46,007 nucleotides of DNA from Streptosporangium violaceochromogenes. Its GTDB lineage: Bacteria > Actinomycetota > Actinomycetes > Streptosporangiales > Streptosporangiaceae. The DNA lies in the NCBI RefSeq assembly GCF_014654615.1, contig NZ_BNBB01000039.1, positions 1-46,007 of the forward strand. Reading direction: 5' to 3'. The position numbers and the translations under genes were made by a program. The notes beneath the pieces were generated by a model. It made no database searches, was not told the DNA's origin, and saw only the letters and a program-made list of their open reading frames with translations. Below are positions 39,118 to 46,007 of this stretch, piece by piece (within the stretch, counting starts at the first letter, position 1; every line of letters starts with the position of its first letter).

Positions 39118-39396
39118 ATGCTGGCTCTCATTCGTTACTCGGTGCCCTCCGCCCAGACCGGGGAGTTCCTGAAGCAGGCGCGCGACATCGTCGGCACCCT
39201 GGCCGGGCAGCCCGGGTACCTGCGGGGGCGGGTGGTCCGCTCGGTGGACGAACCGGAGCTGTGGGCGCTGGTCAGCGAGTGGGAGGGGGCCGGGTTCTAC
39301 CGGCGGGCGCTGGGGGCGGCGCGGATGGCGATGTACCCGTTGATGACCCTGATGATCAACGAGCCGAGCGCGTTCGAGGACGCCGACCTGCCCTGA
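39118..39396 (+). CDS. Antibiotic-biosynthesis-monooxygenase (ABM)-fold protein
   Basis: A 92-residue ferredoxin-like dimeric alpha-beta barrel protein. The pattern is MLALIRYSVPSAQTGEFLKQARDIVGTLAGQPGYLRGRVVRSVDEPELWALVSEWE, typical of stand-alone ABM proteins, which may act as cofactor-free monooxygenases or heme-handling enzymes. The ATG at 39118 is six bases after CATGCT (39106-39111), consistent with a leaderless transcript. It lies upstream of glyS in many Streptosporangiales, as a single gene. The substrate is not known. Confidence 0.8.
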   Translation: MLALIRYSVPSAQTGEFLKQARDIVGTLAGQPGYLRGRVVRSVDEPELWALVSEWEGAGFYRRALGAARMAMYPLMTLMINEPSAFEDADLP

Positions 39397-39466
39397 CCGG
39401 CCCGCGTCCTCACCCGGACGGGGGGACGCGACGGCCCATGCGCGCGCTCCGTCCGCCCGGCTCCTC

Positions 39467-39472
39467 TAAGCT
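39467..39472 (+). promoter_or_regulatory. Possible -10 (TAAGCT) of glyS
   Basis: TAAGCT at 39467-39472 fits the TANNNT actinobacterial -10 and would place the transcript start near 39479, giving a leader of about 46 bases. There is no clear -35. Confidence 0.35.
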
Positions 39473-39524
39473 GGGGACTCAATCACTTCCTCGCCGACCT
39501 CCAGCCGGATGGAGTTTTCCGCTC

Positions 39525-40910
39525 ATGGCACGCCGTACGGACATCATGGACACCATCGTCAGCCTTGCCAAGCGACGTGGGCTCGTCTACCCCTCCAGCG
39601 AGATCTACGGCGGCCTCCGGGCCTCGTGGGATTACGGGCCGCTGGGTGTGGAGCTCAAGAACAACGTCAAACGGCAGTGGTGGAAGGCCGTGGTGCAGGG
39701 CCGTGACGACGTGGTCGGCATCGACTCCTGTGTGATCCTGGCCCGCGAGGTGTGGCAGGCCAGCGGCCACGTGGACACCTTCACCGACCCGCTGACCGAG
39801 TGCCAGTCGTGCCACAAGCGCTATCGCGCCGACCACCTTGAGGAGGCGTACGAGGACAAGCACGGCAGGTCCCCGGCCGCCGGCCTGGCCGACGTCACCT
39901 GCCCCAACTGCGGAACCAAGGGCTCCTTCACGGCGCCCAGGCAGTTCAGCGGCCTGCTGAAGACCTACCTCGGCCCGGTCGAGGACGAGTCGGGTTTGGC
40001 CTACCTCCGGCCGGAGACCGCCCAGGGCATCTTCATCAACTACCTCAACGTCCAGCAGTCGGCGCGCAGGAAGATCCCGTTCGGCATCGGCCAGATCGGC
40101 AAGTCGTTCCGCAACGAGATCACCCCGGGCAACTTCATCTTCCGCACCCGCGAGTTCGAGCAGATGGAGATGGAGTTCTTCGTCAAGCCGGGCACCGACG
40201 AGGAGTGGCACCAGTACTGGATCGACGAGCGCTTCCGCTGGTACACCGACCTCGGCATCACCCCCGAGAACCTGCGCCTGTACGAACACCCGCGGGAGAA
40301 GCTGTCGCACTACGCCAAGCGGACCGTCGACATCGAGTACCGCTTCAACTTCACCGGCGGCGAGTGGGGCGAGCTCGAAGGCGTGGCCAACCGCACCGAC
40401 TTCGACCTGACCGCCCACGGCAAGGCCTCCGGCACCGACCTCAGCTTCTTCGAGCAGGAGAGCGGTGAGCGCTACGTCCCCTACGTGATCGAGCCCGCCG
40501 CCGGTGTCGACCGCGCCACCCTCACGTTCCTCATCGACGCCTACGACGAGGACGAGGTTCCCAACGCCAAGGGGGTCATGGAGAAGCGCACGGTCCTGCG
40601 CCTGGACCACCGCCTCGCCCCGGTCAAGGTCGCCGTGCTGCCGCTGTCGCGCAACGCCGATCTGTCGCCGAAGGCCAGGGACCTGGCCGCGCGGCTCCGC
40701 CGCCGCTGGAACGTCGAGTTCGACGACGCGGGCGCGATCGGCCGCCGCTACCGCCGCCAGGACGAGATCGGCACGCCGTTCTGTGTCACCGTCGACTTCG
40801 ACACCCTCGACGACCACGCGGTGACCATCCGCGAGCGCGACTCGCGGACCCAGGAGCGCGTGGCGCTGGACAAGGCCGAGTCCTACCTCCGCCAGCACCT
40901 CAACGACTGA
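39525..40910 (+). CDS. glyS: Glycine--tRNA ligase (single-chain, class II)
   Basis: A 461-residue alpha2-type glycyl-tRNA synthetase. Class II motifs are visible: SSEIYGGLRASWDYGPLGVELKNNVK near the N-terminus (motif 1 region), GKSFRNEITPGNFIFRTREFEQMEMEFF (motif 2) and GVDRATLTFL (motif 3). A zinc-binding insertion has Cys pairs in CQSCHKRY and CPNCGTKGS. The C-terminal anticodon-binding domain follows (LAPVKVAVLPLSRNADLSPKARDLA). The ATG at 39525 has GGAG ten bases upstream. It is monocistronic, closed by the strong hairpin at 40991. Confidence 0.96.
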   Translation: MARRTDIMDTIVSLAKRRGLVYPSSEIYGGLRASWDYGPLGVELKNNVKRQWWKAVVQGRDDVVGIDSCVILAREVWQASGHVDTFTDPLTECQSCHKRYRADHLEEAYEDKHGRSPAAGLADVTCPNCGTKGSFTAPRQFSGLLKTYLGPVEDESGLAYLRPETAQGIFINYLNVQQSARRKIPFGIGQIGKSFRNEITPGNFIFRTREFEQMEMEFFVKPGTDEEWHQYWIDERFRWYTDLGITPENLRLYEHPREKLSHYAKRTVDIEYRFNFTGGEWGELEGVANRTDFDLTAHGKASGTDLSFFEQESGERYVPYVIEPAAGVDRATLTFLIDAYDEDEVPNAKGVMEKRTVLRLDHRLAPVKVAVLPLSRNADLSPKARDLAARLRRRWNVEFDDAGAIGRRYRRQDEIGTPFCVTVDFDTLDDHAVTIRERDSRTQERVALDKAESYLRQHLND

Positions 40911-40990
40911 CGGAGCCCGTAAGGGCGGGCGAAGACAGACGCAAACAGCGCAGGCGGGCACGCGCGGACACAGACGGACGCAGGCGAACC

Positions 40991-41027
40991 GGCGGCCGGC
41001 GCCCCCTTTCCGGGGGCGCCGGCCGCC
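40991..41027. terminator. glyS terminator, perfect 16-bp stem
   Basis: Arms 40991-41006 and 41012-41027 are exact reverse complements with the loop TTTCC, starting 80 bases after the glyS stop and followed by GCTTTCCG. Very stable. Confidence 0.8.
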
Positions 41028-41183
41028 GCTTTCCGTTCGCCTCCGCCCCTTCTCCTTCCCGGCGCCCCGCGTGCCCCTCCCCGCCGCGCGCCGCCCCGCC
41101 CGGTCCGCGGTACGGAAACCCCGGCCGGCGCCCGCCCCCGCCGGGTGAGAATCCCCCGTGAACCCGGCTGAATGTCGCGAAAA

Positions 41184-41211
41184 TTGGTTTATACCAATTG
41201 GTTTATACCAA
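41184..41211. promoter_or_regulatory. Two abutting TTGGTTTATACCAA palindromes upstream of ppdK
   Basis: The 14-base perfect palindrome TTGGT-TTAT-ACCAA occurs twice with no spacer (41184-41197 and 41198-41211). The core TGGT-N4-ACCA is the symmetry bound by HutC-subfamily GntR regulators such as DasR (TGGTCTAGACCA). It lies 183 bases before the ppdK start, within the AT-rich promoter island. A GntR-type protein is the likely binder; none is encoded in the window. Confidence 0.6.
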
Positions 41212-41393
41212 CTCTTGGGATGGTCCATATCGTCGCGGTTTTGACTCCGATTTAAATTGGATTAGACCGCTCCATGGGCTTTGAGCTGCTGAAATGTGCC
41301 TTCGCCGGGTGGGTGGTGTTTCAGCTTCTTCTGCGTCGGTAGAGTCCAGACAGGCGGAACCACACGTCGCTTGAAGTCGCAGAAGGAGCAACC

Positions 41394-44036
41394 GTGCCCA
41401 AGTACGTTTACGACTTCACCGAGGGCAACAAAGATCTTAAGGATCTGCTCGGCGGTAAGGGTGCCAACCTGGCGGAGATGACCAATCTCGGACTGCCGGT
41501 GCCCCCCGGCTTCACCATCACCACCGACGCGTGCCGCCGGTTCCTGGAGGACGGCAGGCTCCCCGACGGCCTGGAGGAGGAGGTCGCCCGTCACCTGGCC
41601 GGGCTGGAGAGCCTGATGGGCCGCAGGCTGGGGCAGGCGGACGACCCGCTGCTGGTGAGCGTACGCTCCGGCGCCAAGTTCTCCATGCCGGGCATGATGG
41701 AGACCGTTCTGAACATCGGCCTGAACGACGAGTCGGTGCACGGCCTGATCAAGCAGGCGGGAGGCAACGAACGGTTCGCCTGGGACTCCTACCGGCGGCT
41801 CATCCAGATGTTCGGCAAGACCGTCCAGAACATCGACGCCGAGCTGTTCGACGAGGCCCTGGAGGAGCTCAAGGGCGGCCGCGGGGACCTGGAGCTCACC
41901 GCGGACGACTTCCGGAGCCTGGTCGAGACCTACAAGGGCATCGTCCGCGACCAGACCGGCGATGACTTCCCCGCCGACCCCCACCGGCAGCTGCGCATGG
42001 CCGTCACCGCGGTCTTCGAGTCCTGGAACGCCCCGCGCGCCACCCTCTACCGTCGTCAGGAGCGCATCCCGGCCGATCTCGGCACCGCGGTGAACATCTG
42101 CTCCATGGTCTTCGGCAACTGCGGCATGGACTCCGGCACCGGCGTCGCCTTCACCCGCGACCCCGGCACCGGCCACCAGGGCGTCTACGGTGACTACCTG
42201 CAGAACGCCCAGGGCGAGGACGTGGTCGCCGGCATCCGCAACACCATGCCGCTGCAGGAGCTGGAGCGCCTCGACAAGCCCGTCTACGACGAGCTCATGA
42301 AGATCATGGAGACGCTGGAGAACCACTACCGCGACCTGTGCGACATCGAGTTCACGGTCGAGCGCGGCAAGCTGTGGATGCTCCAGACCCGGGTCGGCAA
42401 GCGGACCGCGGGCGCCGCGTTCCGCATCGCCGTACAGCTGGCCGACCAGGGCCTGATCGACCTGGACGAGGCCGTGACCCGGGTGAGCGGCGCGCAGCTC
42501 GCCCAGCTCATGTTCCCGCGCTTCGCCGAGGACACGCGGGCCACCTTGATCACCAAGGGGATGAACGCCTCCCCGGGCGCGGCCGTGGGCAAGGCCGTCT
42601 TCTCCTCCGAGCGGGCCGTGGAGCTGGCCGCCGCGGGCGAGGCCGTGATCCTGGTCCGCCGCGAGACCAACCCCGACGACCTGGCCGGCATGATCGCCGC
42701 CGAGGGGGTGCTGACCAGCCGGGGCGGCAAGACGTCGCACGCCGCCGTGGTCGCCCGGGGCATGGGCAAGACCTGCGTCTGCGGCGCCGAGGAGCTGGAG
42801 GTCTCCACCCGGGAGCGCAGGTTCACCGGGCCCGGCGGCGTGGTGGTCTCCGAGGGGGACGTCATCTCCATCGACGGCTCCAGCGGCGCCGTCTACCTCG
42901 GTGAGGTGCCCGTGGTCCCCTCCCCGGTCGTGGAGTACTTCGAGGGCGCCCGCGACCAGGACGACGAGCTCGTCGAGGCCGTGCACCGCCTCATGACCCA
43001 CGCCGACGCCTCCCGGCGGCTGCGGGTGCGGGCCAACGCCGACAACGCCGAGGACGCCGCCCGCGCCCGCCGGTTCGGCGCCGAGGGCATCGGGCTGTGC
43101 CGTACCGAGCACATGTTCCTCGGCGATCGGCGGCAACTGGTCGAAGACCTCGTCCTGGCCGTCTCCGACGAGGAGCGCGAACACGCGCTGGCCGCGCTGG
43201 AGCCGCTGCAGAGGGCGGACTTCACCGAGATCTTCCGGGAGATGGCCGGGCTGCCCGTCACGATCCGGCTCATCGACCCGCCGCTGCACGAGTTCCTTCC
43301 CGACTACACCGAGTTGTCGGTGAAGGTCGCCCTCGCCGGGGAGCGGGCCGGCGACAAGGACCGCAGGCTGCTGGCCGCCGTCAAGCGCCTGCACGAGCAG
43401 AACCCCATGCTGGGCCTGCGGGGCGTGCGGCTCGGCCTGGTCATCCCCGGCCTGTTCACGATGCAGGTCAGGGCGATCGCCGAGGCCGTCCGGACCGTCG
43501 AGGGGGCCCGGGCGGAGATCATGATCCCGCTCGTGGCCGCCGTCCAGGAGCTGGAGCACGTCAGGGACGAGGCGCGGCGGATCCTCGCCGAGGCCGGTGT
43601 CGAGGCGCTGGTCGGCACGATGATCGAGGTGCCGCGCGCGGCGCTGACCGCCGGGCAGATCGCCGAGGCCGCCGAGTTCTTCTCCTTCGGCACCAACGAC
43701 CTGACCCAGATGACCTGGGGGTTCTCCCGCGACGACGTCGAGGCGGCCTTCTTCTCCCGGTACCTGGAGCTGGGCGTCTTCGGTGTCTCGCCGTTCGAGT
43801 CGCTGGACCGCGACGGGGTGGGCAGGCTCGTGCGGATCGCCGCCGAGGAGGGGCGCGCAACCCGTCCCGACCTCAAGCTCGGCATCTGCGGCGAGCACGG
43901 GGGCGACCCCGACTCGATCCACTTCTGCCACCACGCCGGGCTGGACTACGTGTCCTGCTCGCCGTTCCGCATCCCCGTCGCCCGGCTGGAGGCCGGCCGA
44001 GCGGCGCTGTTCGCCGCGGGCTCCGACACCCGCTGA
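41394..44036 (+). CDS. ppdK: Pyruvate, phosphate dikinase
   Basis: An 880-residue enzyme that interconverts pyruvate, ATP and phosphate with PEP, AMP and diphosphate through a phosphohistidine. The N-terminal ATP-grasp domain begins YVYDFTEGNKDLKDLLGGKGANLAEM, with SVRSGAKFSMPGMMETVLNIGLND. The swivelling phosphohistidine is His449 in GGKTSHAAVVARGMGKTCVCG. The PEP-binding TIM barrel has GIGLCRTEHMF, GTNDLTQMTWGFSRDD and the catalytic Cys832 in GICGEHGGDP. Length is as expected. The GTG at 41394 follows GAAGGAGCAACC. Regulation is probably at the tandem palindromes upstream; no regulatory kinase/phosphatase gene (PDRP) is adjacent. Confidence 0.97.
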   Translation: MPKYVYDFTEGNKDLKDLLGGKGANLAEMTNLGLPVPPGFTITTDACRRFLEDGRLPDGLEEEVARHLAGLESLMGRRLGQADDPLLVSVRSGAKFSMPGMMETVLNIGLNDESVHGLIKQAGGNERFAWDSYRRLIQMFGKTVQNIDAELFDEALEELKGGRGDLELTADDFRSLVETYKGIVRDQTGDDFPADPHRQLRMAVTAVFESWNAPRATLYRRQERIPADLGTAVNICSMVFGNCGMDSGTGVAFTRDPGTGHQGVYGDYLQNAQGEDVVAGIRNTMPLQELERLDKPVYDELMKIMETLENHYRDLCDIEFTVERGKLWMLQTRVGKRTAGAAFRIAVQLADQGLIDLDEAVTRVSGAQLAQLMFPRFAEDTRATLITKGMNASPGAAVGKAVFSSERAVELAAAGEAVILVRRETNPDDLAGMIAAEGVLTSRGGKTSHAAVVARGMGKTCVCGAEELEVSTRERRFTGPGGVVVSEGDVISIDGSSGAVYLGEVPVVPSPVVEYFEGARDQDDELVEAVHRLMTHADASRRLRVRANADNAEDAARARRFGAEGIGLCRTEHMFLGDRRQLVEDLVLAVSDEEREHALAALEPLQRADFTEIFREMAGLPVTIRLIDPPLHEFLPDYTELSVKVALAGERAGDKDRRLLAAVKRLHEQNPMLGLRGVRLGLVIPGLFTMQVRAIAEAVRTVEGARAEIMIPLVAAVQELEHVRDEARRILAEAGVEALVGTMIEVPRAALTAGQIAEAAEFFSFGTNDLTQMTWGFSRDDVEAAFFSRYLELGVFGVSPFESLDRDGVGRLVRIAAEEGRATRPDLKLGICGEHGGDPDSIHFCHHAGLDYVSCSPFRIPVARLEAGRAALFAAGSDTR

Positions 44037-44042
44037 GGCCGG

Positions 44043-44078
44043 CCGGCCGCGGACGCCGGTGACGGTGTCCGCGGCCGG
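44043..44078. terminator. ppdK terminator hairpin
   Basis: CCGGCCGCGGAC (44043-44054) pairs with GTCCGCGGCCGG (44067-44078), seven bases after the ppdK stop. Confidence 0.65.
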
Positions 44079-44224
44079 TCCCGCGGGGGCGTCTTCGGGG
44101 CCGGCCTGTACCGGGAGCCGGTGAAGGCCCGAAAGGGGGCGCCTCCCCGACGTCCAGGAGTCGTCAGGCGTTTCCCCGCTGTTCGGCATGGGATGACACT
44201 TTCCTGGATAAAATCACTGCACTT

Positions 44225-45457
44225 ATGCACCAATACGACGAGCATGACCAGCTCAGATGGGTGCCGGAACCTCCCGGCAACCCGGAGAGAGGACCGTTCG
44301 AGCGCGACAGGGCCCGGGTGCTGCACAGCGCGGGGCTGCGCCGGCTCGCGGCCAAGACCCAGGTCGTCGGGCCGGGGGAGACCCTCGGGAACGGGCAGCA
44401 CATCCCGCGTACCCGCCTGACCCACTCACTGGAGTGCGCGCAGATCGGCCGTGAGATGGGCCAGGCGCTCGGCCGCGACCCCGACCTGATGGAGACCGCC
44501 TGCCTCGCCCACGACCTCGGGCATCCGCCGTTCGGGCACAACGGGGAGGTGGCGCTCAACGAGCTGGCCGCCGGGTGCGGCGGCTTCGAGGGCAACGCGC
44601 AGAGCCTGCGCCTGCTGACCCGGCTGGAGGCCAAGGTCCTCACCGAGGACGGGCGCAGTGCCGGCCTCAACCTCACCCGCGCCTCGCTGGACGCCGCGGT
44701 CAAATACCCGTGGACCCGCGCGAGGGGCCCGAAGTACGGCGTCTACGACGACGACCTGGCGGCCTTCGCCTGGATCAGGGAGGGGGCGCCCGAGGGGCGG
44801 GTCGGCTTCGAGGCCCAGATCATGGACTGGTCCGACGACGTCGCCTACTCGGTGCACGACCTGGAGGACGCCCTGCACTCCGGCGCCGTCGTGCCGCAGG
44901 CGCTGCGCGCCCCCGCCGAACGGCGCGGGGTCTGCGCGACGACCCGCGCGTGGTACGCCCCCGACGCCGACCTCGGCGAGCTGGAGGACATCTTCGGTCA
45001 CCTGGTCGCCCAGCCGCTGTGGCCGCGCCACTTCGACGGCTCCCTCGGGGATCTCGCCGCCGCCAAGGGGCTGACCAGCGCCCTGATCGGTCACCTGTGC
45101 CGCTCCGCCCAGATCGCCACCCGCGAGGCGTACGGCCCGGCCGCCGGCCGCTACAGCGCCGACCTCGTCGTCCCGCGGCGGGCCCGCCTGGAGTGCGCCC
45201 TGCTGAAGGGGCTGACCGCCCACTACGTGATGACCAGGGACGAGCACAACGCCAACCAGGCCCGGCAGCGCGAGCTCATCCACGACCTGGCCCACATGAT
45301 CACGCTGGGCGCTCCCGGAACGCTGGAGCCGGCGCTGCGTCCCTCCTTCGCCAGGGCCGCCGACGACGCCGGGAGGCTGCGCGTGGTCGTCGACCAGATC
45401 GCCTCGCTCACCGACACCTCCGCCGTCACCTGGCACAGGCGGCTGTCCGGGCGCTGA
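44225..45457 (+). CDS. dgt: Deoxyguanosinetriphosphate triphosphohydrolase-like protein
   Basis: A 410-residue HD-domain enzyme that hydrolyses dNTPs to nucleosides and triphosphate. The HD metal ligands lie in TRLTHSLECAQIGREMG (His) and ACLAHDLGHPPFGHNGE (His-Asp), followed by the Dgt signature GGFEGNAQSLRLLTRLE and the MDWSDDVAYSVHDLEDALHSG motif (Asp). The ATG at 44225 is 10 bases after TAAAAT (44209-44214), so the leader is very short. In actinobacteria it usually precedes dnaG; here a permease fragment on the opposite strand follows instead. Confidence 0.94.
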   Translation: MHQYDEHDQLRWVPEPPGNPERGPFERDRARVLHSAGLRRLAAKTQVVGPGETLGNGQHIPRTRLTHSLECAQIGREMGQALGRDPDLMETACLAHDLGHPPFGHNGEVALNELAAGCGGFEGNAQSLRLLTRLEAKVLTEDGRSAGLNLTRASLDAAVKYPWTRARGPKYGVYDDDLAAFAWIREGAPEGRVGFEAQIMDWSDDVAYSVHDLEDALHSGAVVPQALRAPAERRGVCATTRAWYAPDADLGELEDIFGHLVAQPLWPRHFDGSLGDLAAAKGLTSALIGHLCRSAQIATREAYGPAAGRYSADLVVPRRARLECALLKGLTAHYVMTRDEHNANQARQRELIHDLAHMITLGAPGTLEPALRPSFARAADDAGRLRVVVDQIASLTDTSAVTWHRRLSGR

Positions 45458-45546
45458 GCCGCCCCGCGCCGGCCCCGGGAAGGTGCCCGCCGGAGGGAGG
45501 GGCCGCCGCCAGGAGAGCGCGTCCGCCGAAAGGGCAGGCGGGTCCT

Positions 45547-45574
45547 CCTCCCGGGGCCCCGGGGCCCCGGGAGG
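45547..45574. terminator. Hairpin between dgt and the permease fragment
   Basis: CCTCCCGGGGCC (45547-45558) pairs with GGCCCCGGGAGG (45563-45574), abutting the stop of the leftward permease remnant. It would terminate the original permease gene and also the dgt transcript. Confidence 0.6.
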
Positions 45575-45949
45575 TCAGGCGTCCGAAGGCGGGGAGGCGT
45601 CCGCGGCCGGCCTCCAGGACGGCTTCCTGAACCGCTGGATGACCAGGGGCGCGCCGGTGAAGACGATGGCCCCCGCCGCGACCAGCCCGACGTACAGGGC
45701 GGGGCTGCCCACCGGGAGTTGCGCCGGCGGTACGAAGGACAGGACGAAGGCGAACGCGACCGCCAGGAACCCCACCCCGGCGACCCCCCACATCCCCATC
45801 CGGCCGCCCGGGACGCGGAAGGTCCTGGGCAGGTCGGGCCTGCTGTAGCGCAGCCGGATCGCCGAGGCGTACATGATCATGTAAACGATGATGTAGAGGC
45901 TGACCGCCATGGCGGAGATCAGGAAGTAGACCGTGCTGACATCCTTCAT
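45575..45949 (-). pseudogene. C-terminal fragment of an APC-family amino-acid permease
   Basis: The 124-residue frame MKDVSTVYFLISAMAVSLYI, MIMYASAIRLRYSRPDLPRTFRVPGG, GMWGVAGVGFLAVAFAFVLSF matches the last three to four spans of large amino-acid/GABA-type permeases (usually about 470-520 residues). Directly upstream, the codon before the ATG is TAG (45950-45952), and the next bases form a hairpin typical of IS200/IS605-type ends, so the N-terminal two-thirds are missing at this point. The ATG has only TGGAGG at 45955-45960 as a possible ribosome site. The remaining piece is too short to form a transporter. If the element is intact, the other part of the gene may lie beyond it. Confidence 0.7.
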
Positions 45950-46007
45950 CTAATCCTCCAGCGTGGAGACCCCGGCCTTCAGGCCGGGGAGGAAACGCGG
46001 CACGGTG
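45950..46007. mobile_element. Probable IS200/IS605 (TnpB-type) element end
   Basis: CCCCGGCC (45970-45977), TTCA, GGCCGGGG (45982-45989), flanked by TAATCCTCC and GGAGG, forms a subterminal hairpin. On the minus strand it reads CCCCGGCCTGAAGGCCGGGG, as recalled from actinobacterial IS605-family ends beside tnpB. The permease reading frame stops exactly where it begins. Only one end is inside the window; no transposase is seen, so the call rests on the hairpin and the broken gene. Confidence 0.5.

Larger units (their letters stand above)
40911..41393. other. 483-base gap between glyS and ppdK
   Basis: No gene is supported here. It contains the glyS terminator (40991-41027), a long GC-rich stretch, then an abrupt AT-rich island from about 41180 to 41270 with the tandem palindromes. 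A TTGACT (41241-41246) followed by AT-rich sequence and TTAGAC (41262-41267) may be the ppdK promoter. TCCGATTTAAATTGGA (41246-41261) is a near-palindrome. The ppdK ribosome site AAGGAG lies at the right end. Confidence 0.5.

Noticed and set aside
40911..41180. Possible riboswitch or small RNA upstream of ppdK
   Set aside because: Apart from the glyS terminator I see no conserved aptamer-like pairing; the notable elements are short palindromes typical of protein sites.
39483..41228. Leftward 581-codon frame opposite glyS
   Set aside because: Antisense shadow of glyS, running through the glyS terminator.
43790..43800. GTTCGAGTC resembling a tRNA T-loop
   Set aside because: It lies inside ppdK coding sequence with no acceptor or anticodon stem around it.
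41262..44189. Leftward 975-codon open frame over the whole ppdK gene
   Set aside because: It is the antisense shadow of ppdK in GC-rich DNA: composition is Gly/Val/Ala/Leu/Asp-rich, with no domain, while the plus strand has every dikinase motif.

Overview
The window is high-GC actinobacterial DNA, most likely from the order Streptosporangiales (Streptosporangium or Nonomuraea type). This rests on the strong GC bias at third codon positions, frequent GTG starts, leaderless starts placed 6-7 bases after a TACACT-like -10, stop/start overlaps (TGATG, GTGA, ATGA), and the housekeeping order CDP-alcohol phosphotransferase - DUF5941 - recO - uppS ... zur/znu - DUF6703 - glyS - ppdK - dgt. The genus is inferred; no rRNA gene is present. 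No tRNA, rRNA, CRISPR array or prophage was seen.

Layout. (1) 1-0.95 kb: a decaying whiJ-like pair, a truncated XRE/DUF5753 regulator facing a frameshifted anti-sigma-type ATPase. (2) 1.1-3.6 kb: a TetR repressor divergent from an NAD(P)-dependent epimerase-like protein, with a dense array of GCTCTT/AAGAGC operator palindromes between them, then a MarR regulator. (3) 3.7-16.0 kb: an accessory, probably catabolic, region. It holds a polytopic permease divergent from a gamma-glutamyltransferase-like enzyme and an aldehyde dehydrogenase. Next comes a tight operon: a heme-oxygenase-like di-iron oxidase (HDO) with all six metal ligands, a Rieske ferredoxin, an FAD ferredoxin reductase, a second disulfide-type Rieske protein and an MFS transporter. 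A PucR regulator faces it, and a GlcG/HbpS-like protein with a DUF1275 membrane protein follows. (4) 16.1-19.0 kb: a PhoD-like phosphatase converging on an EndoQ-type DNA repair nuclease.

(5) 19.0-26.5 kb: a (thio)hydantoin-type utilisation locus. A leftward operon (NCS1 permease, hydantoinase A/oxoprolinase, DUF917, OsmC) diverges from a leaderless second DUF917 gene and its own PucR regulator. (6) 26.5-30.5 kb: a B3/B4-domain protein, then a leftward arginine module of an Lrp/AsnC regulator, a DDAH/ArgZ-type amidinohydrolase and ornithine aminotransferase. (7) 30.5-45.5 kb: the conserved core, with DUF5941, CDP-alcohol phosphotransferase, recO-uppS, a CGNR regulator, the znuA-znuC-znuB-zur zinc operon with a clear Zur box, DUF6703, an ABM-fold protein, glyS, ppdK (behind two abutting 14-bp palindromes) and dgt. 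(8) 45.6-46.0 kb: the C-terminal third of an amino-acid permease, cut off where an IS200/IS605-like terminal hairpin begins.

The parts most likely to hold undescribed biology are the HDO/two-Rieske electron-transfer operon, the paired-DUF917 locus, and the amidinohydrolase-RocD pair, whose active-site Asn suggests arginine dihydrolase rather than dimethylargininase activity. The ligand and residue equivalences quoted for CADD and ArgZ are from memory, not from an alignment.
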